From Helopsaltes ochotensis (taxonomy: Eukaryota > Chordata > Aves > Passeriformes > Locustellidae): 64,000 bases of DNA. Both the position numbers and the translations under genes were made by a program. Each line of letters starts with the position of its first letter. The first letter of the stretch is position 1. Below, in pieces: positions 50,471 to 61,700 of this stretch. The notes beneath the pieces are model-generated. The model saw only the letters and a program-made list of their open reading frames with translations. It ran no database searches and was not told the DNA's origin. The stretch is from positions 36,899-100,898 of the forward strand of contig VXBM01001899.1 in the NCBI GenBank assembly GCA_013400155.1, written 5' to 3'.

Positions 50471-53180
50471 GGTACTCTAGGTCCCTTGCACAGCTCCAGA
50501 TCCCAGTCTCATGTTTTGCGCAGTTTTCAGCTTTTGGGTTTTGGAGAGAAAGAACTGGACAGCATTTCCCAGGAGTGATCTGCAGGCAGTAATTACTGCA
50601 GCTGTCAAGGAAAAACCTTTCTGGCTCCTCTGCTGCTGCCAGCTCCAGCAGGTTTCTAAATTTGATTTTGCCCTTTCCATGCAGGAAATTCTCTTTACCT
50701 TTTCCATTGATATCTATGGCTTTGAACTGCTACTATACACCCATCTGGCTTTGAAGAAGAAATGTCACATTTGGAGAAAAATCTGCATCCTTTTTCTGAT
50801 GCATAAAGAGTGACAGATAATCAGTTCTATTTCACACAGTCCAGGCTTCCTGAGGCAAATTCTTGCCATGCAGTAAACTCCCCGTTTTTAAAACAGGAAA
50901 AATAAAAAAGTATTGATTTTATGATGCCAACAATTATTTTTTTAACACTAATGCTGATAGCAAACTCAAGTTTCCAGGATTTTATGTTCCCCAATACTGC
51001 AGGAAAAATATAAACCGTCAGGCTATGCCCATGAATACATCAGCCTGCTGGATAGAAATAAAACAAAGCAAAAGAGTTTTAAATGATCCGGTAGAAATCC
51101 AGGTAAAGAAAGGGGAAGAAACTGTGACTAGTAGGTGATAGTTGAAAATATTTTCAAAACTTGACTTCCTTATTACCCCTAAATTCCTGACTTCCTCAGA
51201 AGAGCTGAGTCCTTACAGGTGAACATACTTCTGGGACAGCGTCTTTGGTTGCAATGGTGTTGTGTCATAGGGGATGATGGGCAGGTCTGTAATTGGGAGA
51301 TGGATCTTCCTCTGAAATTTGTGCTGGAAGCATATCTCTGAACCCCAGTTTGAGTACCCTTCATTGCCACAGGATTATTTCCCTGGAAAGATCTTTAATT
51401 TTTGCTCTTCGAGTGCAACATCCCCTCCTACAAAGAGGGAAGACAAGACACTGGGAATTGCTCCAGCTCACATCCTCTCCCAGTTGGTAACTGTATCACT
51501 TCAACTGCACAAACCCAGCACTTTCACAAAGTGGAAAAACCACAAAGCCCCATCAGTTTTCACTTTCCATCCTCCCAAGAGGAGCTCGGTGTTTTTTGCC
51601 AGGGTTTCATTTGAGTTTTGGTTCACAGTTGCTGTACAAGTTTTACAAGTTCAAAGCAGAGAAGTCCAAAAGTGCTGCCCAGCTTTGTGCCTGCGGCAGA
51701 AGGTGGGGAAACCCAAGATGAGTGGAAGACCTTTGTCTTGGCAGGACCATGTGGATTCCTGAGCTGTTGACTTGCTGCAAGCTCTCAAATGGAGGCCAGA
51801 GATCAACACCATAGAGACATGGAGAGGAAAAACAACTCAAGGGCTGTGAAGTGGCAAGATGCTTAAAAAGCTGCTTTGAAAAAAACCCCATGCTCTTCCC
51901 AGAGGAGGAATAAGAAGCAGGAGAGAAAAAAAAAAAAGTGTTAGTCACCTTCCTGTGAAAGATCTCATTTTCCATTGAGGTGAGGGTGTCTTGGGCTTTA
52001 AGCATGTGCTGCAACTGCTGGGGCTGCCAAAGCAGGGCAGGGGGATGTCCTGCATGGGGGACAGGGCCTGGTGGGTGCAGGACATTTGTGCCCTATCCCC
52101 TGATTCCCACAGCTACAGGGCTGAAAACTTGGGATGGGTAATGTTTTTTGGACACCAGACATTTGTTTGGACACAAGACATAAGGCCGTGTTTTTACATT
52201 TTTGTGCTAACAACACCGTCTTCTGGGATTTCCCAATTTCCTGATGCTGAAAAGAGAAGAGAAAAAGCCATAAAGCCACAACCATGAGCTCAGCAGGGAT
52301 CAGGAATCAGGGTATGAGAGGAAACCTCTGCAGGAACACACACATACACACATTATCCCTTCTTCAACTTACAGAATGCTTCCTTTGGCTTTCATATCTG
52401 TTCTTCCATTGCACCTTTTCCTCTTCAACATCCGTTCCCTCCCCCCCCATTCAAAGAGGGCTTTGCTTACTGACACAGAAAGCTGTTTTTGTACCTGTGT
52501 CCAAAAAGCCACCAGCAAGATCCAGCCCCTGAACCTGAAAAAAACAGTCAGCAAGATCCCTAAAGGAGCGCAGCTGACAAATGTGACAAATGATCACATT
52601 TGTATTTATTGTCAGCTACTGCACAGTTCTGGTTAAAGTACCAAACACAGGCACACAGACAGGGACTTCGTCATTCATTCTCTCTCTTCAGAAACAGAAG
52701 CGAAAGACTTCAGGTTTGCCCGCCTTTTTGTCCAGCAGTTAAAAGTCCTACAGACTTTACAGCTTTTTTTTTTTTCTCCTTGCCACTAACTGGCTGAGTT
52801 GCATCTCAAGTGGCACAAAACTTTTTTTTGCAGTAAATAGGAGGTAAAATCACACTGAACATTCAAGGCAAGCAGCACTTGTAACCCGCAGAGAGAGAAA
52901 GGCAATCTTACCAGCCCAAGCACTCATTTAGAAAAGGTTTCAGTTAATAAATCCTTCAGTGAGGAGGAGAAAAGAGCAGCTACTCCTTTACTGCTCCTGA
53001 CATAAGGCATGAGTATCTATGACTTCATCCAGGGCTGCCCAGGGGTTAAGGTCTGTCAGCTCTGGCTGATGTTGTGAGCAACTTGTATAATTACCAGTTT
53101 TTGCATCCTTAAAAAAGTCTGCCATCCTCTGTGAAGCAGGAAATGTCACTCAAGTTTTTTGAGGAAAAGATTAATTTTTG

Positions 53181-53285
53181 AGCATCCTGGTCTAGTGGAA
53201 AGTGTCTCTGCCCATGGCAGGGGCTTGGAACTAGATTGTCTTTGAGATCCCTTACAATCCAAACCATTCTATGATTTTTTGATTC
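53181..53285 (+). mobile_element. CR1 LINE 3' end
   Basis: CATCCTGGTCTAGTGGAAAG, CTGCCCATGGCAGGGGCTTG, GGAACTAGATTGTC and AAACCATTCTATGATT. About 105 bp, close to consensus at the end. Confidence 0.92.
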
Positions 53286-54039
53286 AAAACAAGGCAAAGC
53301 AAATTAATTTAGCCTCTAAACTACATCACAGGTAAGAAACAGCTGTGTTCACATATTAAACACAAAGTCAAGGGCTACATGTCCTGCCAGGAGCTGCCTG
53401 ATCTCCAGCTGGACTTCAGAAGTACCTTCTACAGCCACAACCAGAAGCCAGTGGTGATGTGTGAGGATAAACCAAACTGATGGATGATAAAGGCACTGGG
53501 ATTGCTCTTTAACTGCTCTGCACTTTGAATAAAACCACAGCATCACAGCGCAAGAGGGAAGTCTTTCATTGAAAGTCCTGTCTATAGGACACACCGAAAA
53601 AACTCCCAAGCCCAGGCGCTACTTTCAAACCCATCTATAAAGAACCTACATCTCCCCAGAGCAGCACAGCAGGAATCCAAATCTCCTGGCTGTGCCCTCT
53701 CATTGCTCAGCAGAAGCTAATTAACAGAGCACACACTGCTAGACACAATCAATTCCTGTTTGTCTTTAAGGACAACTGCTTCATCATGTAAAGGCAGGAA
53801 TTCCCCTAAGGACTCAATCATTACAGTACTGAACTTACTGTGACAGAAAGTGCTTGTAAGCAACACTAAGTCCTCCATGATCACAAGCAGCTCCTGCTTT
53901 TTTGGCAAAAGGAATAGGGTTAGTCTTGCACCCAGGTAGGAGCATGTTACCAGTGCCAGATGCATCCATACATGGACCTCAGCTGTGTGGATGTTCTTGC
54001 TCTCTTCCAGTTTTTAGAGGATTTTAAATAATTTCTACA

Positions 54040-54600
54040 GTTCTGGGAGTAGCTACTCTAACACTGTTTTTGTGAAGGACAAGAAAATCAGCAACAGTCA
54101 GCTTGGATTCACTGAGGGGAAGTCATGTTTGCCCAGCTTAACCTTCCACAATGAAAGACTGGCCTGGCAGAGGAGAGCTGCAGGTTCTGTCTACCTGGAC
54201 TTCTGTAAGACTTCCAAACATTGTCATCTATAAGATCCTCCTCACAAAGAAGCTCTTGAAGCTGCAGGAGCAGACACCAAAAACCCTCTGAATGCCTGGT
54301 CCCTATGATCAGTGGCTCAGGGTCTGGCTGGAGGCCAGGAGCTGTTGGTGAATTCCAAGGGTCAATGCTGGCTCCAGTCCTCTTTTAACACCTTCACTAA
54401 GCAAATTTGCAGATCACACAGACTGGGAGGAGTGGCAACTACCTCAGAGGGTCATGCTACCACCCAGAGGGATCTGGCAGGCTGGGAGAGGCTGGCAGGA
54501 ACATCATGCATCTCAACGAGAAGTGCCAAGTCCTGAACCTAAGAAGGAGCAATCCCAGGCACGAACATGGGATTTCATTCAATGCATCAAAGGGTGAATC
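54040..54600 (+). mobile_element. Eroded CR1 fragment from the reverse-transcriptase ORF region
   Basis: Segments such as CTGGACTTCTGTAAG, CCAAGGGTCAATGCTGGCTC, CAGTCCTCTTTTAACACCTT, GGGATCTGGCAGGCTGGGAG and ATCTCAACGAGAAGTGCCAA match in order the 3' part of avian CR1 ORF2. Reading frames are broken throughout, so it is a dead copy. Confidence 0.72.
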
Positions 54601-57600
54601 TTAGTCTTGCTCAGGACCTCTTGCACCAAGTGCTGTGAGGACTGAAAGTTCTCACTCCCCCATTAGATTTCTGCTTGTGGAGCAAGAAGGATCTGAGAGT
54701 TTAAGATCCTCTTTGAAACCTTCCATATTTGTCTTTCTACCTTTAAGAAAACTGTATGAGGTTACAACACACATTGTCTCTTTGCACAGAAGGGTAAAAT
54801 ACCCTGACACCCTCAAATCTCCCACAGGAGCCTGGTTTCAGCTAAGCCCCTCCTAAGGCAACCACTTACAGACTGCAGCACATGAATTACATCTCCTTCT
54901 GAAACTTGCGTCAGAATGCACAGCTCAAGGCTAAGAGATGTTACCATTTTCTGTTGCCACAATAAAAAGCAGCTCTGCCAGGAATGTGGGTTTTGGTTGT
55001 AGAGTTACAGGTACAGGGGAATAGGATGTAATCCCAACTCTCCAAACCACCTTCTGTGTGTCCTTAGGCAAGATATTTCTTGTACCTGCCTCCCTCCCTG
55101 GCTATTCAGACAGAAAGTTCTTCAGGGCAACAATTCTCACCTTTCATGCAACAGTGGCAAAACAAACTTAAGATTTTGACAATAGCAATGTTAAAAATGT
55201 TCCCTGCAAGCTCCATCTCACATCAGATTTAGTCTGACACCGAGCAAGCAAAGTGATAAACTGACAGGTGGAAGTCAACACGGGTTAAGTGCAGTACAGG
55301 TGACAAAATAAATCATAACCTGTGTGTTTAATGATGGGCTCTGAAATAGCTGCTACTGCTCAGCAACACCACCTTGGGGTTTTAACAATTAGGAAAGTAA
55401 TCAAGTCACTAAATCCCCACTATTAAAATAGTAGCCAGTGTTCTGAATTAGGAACAGAACAAGGCAGCAAATGATGATGCCACTGTGTAAATCCCTGCTC
55501 TTAAGACCTCAGGGTTGTTAAAGCACCAGGCACCTCATTCAGCTCCAGGCTGACACGTCCTACACGTCCCCCTCAGCTTCCTGGTGGCTTCAGGACACTC
55601 AAATCTCTCTAAGCAGGTGCCTAATCTGAATTCCCAGAAGCAATGAACAGTTCAGACTTAGCCCAGGAGAACAAGAAGTTATTTCACACATTAGAGCATC
55701 ACAGCCTTTACAGATGTGCTTAAGCCAAGAAATTAAAGCTTAAATTTAGGAAATTGTACCTGAAAAACACCCAGTGCTTCACCTGAAGCACTATAACCAA
55801 TCCTGCACTGTCAGTCAGGTAAATGTTCTTAACAGCCCATCATCCTCTTCACTTTCTGTGAAATCAGAACCTTTTAGGGCACCACAAAAAAAGAGAAACA
55901 AAAATATTATTGCTTCAGACCAGTCACCACGTACGTACATATGACAGAATGAGGTGGCTGCACAATTTCCAGGGTGTAAAGACAAACCACCAAATAAAAT
56001 CCGGTAGCTGCAAAGAGCTCCATATCGAGTGCTGCTGAGCCTCAGGAAAGGGCAGTGATGAAACAGAGGAGAAAAAGGGATGTGTAAGCAGAAGAGCTGG
56101 AGGTGTTAGATAAAAAGTCATTTGAGAAAGGACTAGAAATAGGAATCAGTGGCAAGATTCCAGAGGAGGCCAATTCTCCAGCAGAGAAGGAAATTCAGAA
56201 CCAAAATTTTCAAAGGCATGCAAGATACAAACATGCCTGAGGAAGTCTGAGCCAACACATTGAGTGTTGAAGAGCAAGGAGAAGGTGCATTTGCAAAAAA
56301 ACACTTCCTGCTAAGGAGACAAATGAAGTCTGACCACAGAGCTGAGTGTCTGAACTTCTGCAGGTTTGTTTGCATCACCTGCTGACACACCTGGCTCCAC
56401 TGCCACGTGTTTGTACAGCACCCACCACACAGATGGAACTCTCAGGGGATGTTTATCTGCTCCAGGTTTGCTTGCTTCAGTGTCCCCATGGTACAGAAAA
56501 ACACCTTATTTATAGCATGAATCTCCTACACAAAATATAAATGAACAAATGAACAAACCCTCTCCCCCACCTTTCCATGGATAAACTTTACTTCTGTCTT
56601 CAACCACAGTACGGACTGTCAGAACGAAATGGTTCAAAAGTTGCCAATAAAGCCATTCTCAGCAAATGGAAAACCAAGTTACCAGACTGGAAGCTCAGAA
56701 GCTGGTGCTAAAAAGCAGAGCAGCTGGTTAAAGGCACAAATAGCAGCCTGTGTACCTCAGGAAATGCTTACAGCCTAGTCACTCATGAGGTATTTGCTGA
56801 AATAAGAGCCATAAATAAATCACATTGCTTAAGTCATATTTCAAGTCATATTTCAAAGTCATATTTCAAGCTAAGTTCAGATCACCTCAATCTGTTACCA
56901 GTAGTTAAACTTTCTACAGCAGCGACTCAAATTATTTGAGTACTACAAGCCAACCTATGCCAATTCATACCAGGCTCATCTCCTTTACTACACAGCAGCA
57001 AATGCCTTAAAGTGTTGCTCAAAGTCAAAGAGAAAATGAAGAGCAGGGGCAGGAACAGAATCTAGATTCTGTTTTTGCCCCAAGTCCTGTGCGTTTGGCG
57101 TCAGGCCTGTTCCTCACCTCTGCTGCAGTGAGGGTGGATCAGAGGAAGTGCCAGCTCGTGGTGCAGAAGTGCCCAACTCTGAGGGACTGCCTTGTACAAC
57201 ACAAGAGCAGAGTAAGGTAGCCAACACACAGCAGGCAAAATACCAGTTTGTTTTTTTTAAAAAATCTGTTTTACAAGCAAGTGTTTGTACAGAGGTTGGT
57301 GGAAAACAAGCAGACAAAATAAGCAGAACACAAGACCCAAGGTTTGCCACAGAAATCTGCAGCCAAAACTCAACAGAAAGGTAAGAACTGGAGATTTTCA
57401 CAGCGTTGAACTACAGGTCTGTCCCCCTCCCCCCAGCCCGTGTGTGTAACAGGAAGAAGACATTCAGCATCAGCTTTTAAACAGCTAAAACGCCCTCAGG
57501 GCTCACAGCCACTTCAGTATCTGCACAATTCTGGGTGCAATGGGGCACAGAGACAACTGCCACCATTGCAGAGTCACCTCTTGCCAACTCTTTGTCACAT

Positions 57601-58649
57601 ACTGTTCCCAAACGTAAAGCAAACATAAAATCAGGAGCAGAGAGCTGTGTCTTATTTTACATCAAGTTAAAAGTAAAAGTGGTAGTGTTTAGTAGTTTTG
57701 TCAACTCTTCAGATTTTCATGAGAACATCCCTCCATGGCCTCCTACTTTGAAAACTTCCACAGGCACTGCTTCCCAAAAGAAAAAGAAAGCCCTGACAGC
57801 ATTTGACCTCAAATACAGAAATATAACCAGAAAGAGCAAATGCCAGGTTTGAAATGATTTGAAAAATTAGGTGCGTATGTGTGAATTAGAGACGTGAGAT
57901 TCTGACAGCTGGCCAGACACAGGAAGGAGTTTCCCTTCTCCCCACCTAATGACCTGAAATCAGTTATCTCTGGATATTCCCAGCAGAATGCCCGACAGCA
58001 CAGAGCCCCTGCTATGAGTCCAACAAATTCCCTCCTCTTTCCATTTCCCTGATTAGACATGGATTTTCTTTTGATCTGTGATGATAGACTCAATCCTTAT
58101 TATTTTAGTCTCTATTCTGGCACAGAAGCTTTTCCTGAAGTCAGGAGAACCACCCAGCTGCAACTGTCCAATGACCCAAATCACTGGTGTGCAGAGATGA
58201 GGACTCAGGAGAGCAAGGCTCTAACTCCAGGAGAGGCCATCAGGGAAGAGAAGATCATAGCATACAGTCCTTGTCCAAAGCTTCACACTTACTGTGGATC
58301 CAGCACAGGGACTCTATGATGAAGCACCAGAACAAAGACAGCAGGAATACAGACAAAGGATTTCCTCAGCAGTGGTTTTTCAACAGAGCAAAGTCATCTG
58401 AAAGCTCAAAAAACCAGGATCCCCAGAACAGAAAGCAGAAATGTGCAATTCAAAACCACAAAGACATGACTCTTACTTTCAAAGGGCTTTATATTACAAA
58501 AAAACATAAGTCACAACGAATGTGTAAAATCCATTCAATGAGGCTTGTTTCCAGTCTGCTAGGAAAGCTACTTTTCTCTTCTGTATTCCCAGCCTACTGC
58601 TGAAAATGTGATTGCCAAACCAATGACACCTCGAGCTAGATTTTTAAAA

Positions 58650-58753
58650 TCAAACTTGTTCTGCCAGATCCAGCACTCTGAATTTGTCCAGGTTGTAGAA
58701 ACAAGCCTTCACCACTCTGCCTCCAAAATATCTTCCATTTAGATCCACAACAG
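58650..58753 (-). CDS. RBM17: RBM17 last coding exon (UHM R-X-F motif and C-terminus)
   Basis: 104 nt, acceptor CATTCCAG, stop TGA at 58650-58652. Encodes AVVDLNGRYFGGRVVKACFY then NLDKFRVLDLAEQV. Arg-Tyr-Phe is the R-X-F motif that holds the ligand tryptophan in UHM domains. Confidence 0.98.
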
Positions 58754-61700
58754 CTGGAATGGAAACAAAGAGCAGATCAGCAAGCAGCAATTCAATAAAA
58801 TAAACATCTTTTTAACTAAACAGCCTGACAAGTGAGACTGTTTAATCTCTCTACAGAAGTTAACTCTGAGGTTCACAGGACACAATTTAGGATCCTACCT
58901 TTGATGGCAGATTCAACCCGTTCAAACTCTAAAAATATTCTTACAGCTTCATCATCAGGGGCACCAGGGATCTTAAAAAAAAACCAAAACCAAAAGTCAT
59001 TAGAACAGTAGTGAGAACATTGTTTTCCATTGCTGTTCTTCACAAAGGCAGTGAAAGAACGAAATAAAAATGTGCCAAAACCACAATACTCAAGTGATTT
59101 TTGCAAGGTTCCTATTATTAGAAGCTTGTATCTTACAGATACAGAGAATCCACGATTCCAACACAGTAAAGGACCCTGGGACATCTTCTATGTATGCCCC
59201 TCTTAGGCAGTAACATTCCAGTGGTGAAAGTTGAGTGTCTAGTTTACTTTCAGAGCAGCCAAAAATAGAGACAGATTCTCTCTTACCTCAAAGATGACAC
59301 ATTTCCCAACCTTGCCATATTTCTCACATTCCTCCTTAGTTTCAACTTCAAGGTCTTCATCCACCTCCCCAGCACCGACCATGTTCTGAGAATCAAAGAA
59401 TAAACCCAACTCACTGGATGGAGTCCGTGCAGGTGATTGTGCAGACAAATCACAGATACTCTGTGAATTGTGACCACGAATACTTTAAAAGCTTAAGAGG
59501 TGCAGGAGGAGACAGTTCCCTGTCCCTAAGAAAAGGCAACTGTACAACTTAAAGCAGGTTTGATTTAAAGTCACAGCTTGTACCCCAGGAAGTCACATAA
59601 ACTCTCCAGAACACAGAACACCACGTGGGTGCAGGCCAGAACCATTTGAACTGTGCAGAGTTTTGTATCAGGAACACAGGTTTAAACATTTCAATACAAA
59701 GAAATGTTCCCTTACTCCCAACTCACCCTCAGTAAGACCACTTTAGTTGGGCATTTCAGTATCTCAGTCAAGGGGTTGGAATCTGCCTTCTTGCCCGTTT
59801 CTGTTTGAAGACAGAACAGTGAAATCATGCAATAATTTAAGATTAAAGCTCAATTAGGGACTTTCATCAGAATCTGATTGATCAAACAATGGAATAAAAG
59901 CCACAAAATGTAATTTCATATTGGTGAGGAACAGTAATTCACAACTTGTAGCTACCTGGAATGACAGTAAGCAGAAAAATCAATTCCACTGGTGTGAATT
60001 AAGCAGTTACACTGACAATGTTCCCTTCTTTGAGGGAAATAATTCCTAAGTTCAGAATTGTGTCGTAAGAACTACAAGACTAAAAGCATTCTGACTTCCA
60101 CCACTTGTGCTCAGAAGCCTAGAGGTTGTCTTGAGATCAGATAAGCGCAGGGAAATCAGAGCAACATCAATAGGATGCGACAGAGAAAAAGCCTTCAGGG
60201 CAGAGCAGGATCAGCCCTGGAAGTGTGATGCTTCCCCAACACCAAAGGAGGACAACTAATGGAGGAAGGAGAGGATGAGCTGAAAAAAATGCAGTGATAC
60301 AGGATCACTTGACAAAGATAAAAAAATGTAAATTTCCACAAGAACAAATATGAGTCAATTTTTCCAACTCCATTGTTTTCAACAAGGACAAATGGTGAAC
60401 AGAAATCCAAGAGCTTCATTTCTCACACACTTGGTGCAGGACACAATTACCTTTCTCTGTAGATTCACCAACAATGATCTTGCCACCCCTCTTGCTTGTT
60501 TTCTCTACTGAGAGTGCTGTGCTGAGCCCCTGTTCATGTTTGCCCAGGCCCTGGCCCTCTCTGAAGCCATATTTTTGCATGATTTTGTGAGCTACTGTCC
60601 CCCTGCAACGAGAAAAAAAAAACCACTTAGTAAAGGCTTCTTCCACAAAAACATTAACACTGCATTTCTCCTGAGTGCTCTAATATTCCATCTCCTAATA
60701 GTTCCTTACACAGGGACAGAAAGTACAGGAGCTTCTACAAATTACGTAATTTTTTTCTAAGCAAAAGATGAAAAAGTCTGACTATGTAATACTGAAAGAT
60801 TAAAACACTAAGTCACAGAAGAAATAGCCAATTGTGTGATCAAAGTAAGGCAGGTTAGGTCAGATTTTTAGCCCTTCCTTCAATGAAGTGAGAGTTCCAT
60901 GGTATTACTAATTAGTGGTGGTAACAGTGCACAAGCTGGTCCAACAGTACCAAGTTTGATTATCTTTTTCTGAACAATTAAAAAAACCCCACCAAGGCTA
61001 AAAACGAAGTTTCTAAGCTGTTTTTAGCTACAGATTCACCTTCACTTTGTTGCCTCATATACAAGGCAGGAAGGTAAATGGAGAGATTTGCAGCCACAGC
61101 TGCTACATGCATGCAAATACACTCTGAATTTTTGAACAAAGCAGGGCTGAAATGATTTCAAATATCAATTTGCCGGTATGTAGCACATTTAAGACAAAGC
61201 TGGAAAAGAAACCCAGAAGAACTACCATTCCACCTGTGTTTTCAAGTACACTCCATTGTTTGACTTGTACAGGCCATAAACACTTTATGCTGGAGTGTGG
61301 TTTAAATGCACAACGTTGAATGCAACCACTTCAAATGTGTTTCCCCCATCCCTGTCAATCCATATTTTTTTCCTGTATCCTGACAGTTTGGACTCTCTGA
61401 ATTCAGACTAACCACATACATGCAATGGGTTTTGCTCTTCTCTCCTGACAAACTACTTTAGTTTTTGGTTTCCACCACCTTCCAATGCCTTTTTCCCACA
61501 AATGTGCAGGAGTTACTCATTTACCCCATGTTGGCAAGGAAGGAGTTGCTGGGTCCCGTGGGGGAACGAGGCCTCTCTGGCTCATCATACACTGGAGGAG
61601 GAATTGCTGCTTTGGAAGCAGGTGCCCGAGGTCTCGACTCCTCCTCATATGGGAATGATGCTACAGCTGGAGAAAACAAAGACACTTGGGTTTTTTTCAA

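Larger units (their letters stand above)
45490..58649. other. Intergenic region and RBM17 3' UTR
   Basis: 13 kb between the distal PFKFB3 exon and the RBM17 stop. The right part must include the RBM17 3' UTR. Minus-strand polyadenylation-type signals occur at about 55330 (ATTAAA) and 52605-52610 (AATAAA), but I cannot tell which is used. The rest holds CR1 and LTR fragments, simple repeats and unique sequence. No other protein gene is supported. Confidence 0.6.

Noticed and set aside
54040..54600. Possible reverse-transcriptase gene
   Set aside because: CR1 ORF2 remnants with broken frames; not an intact gene.
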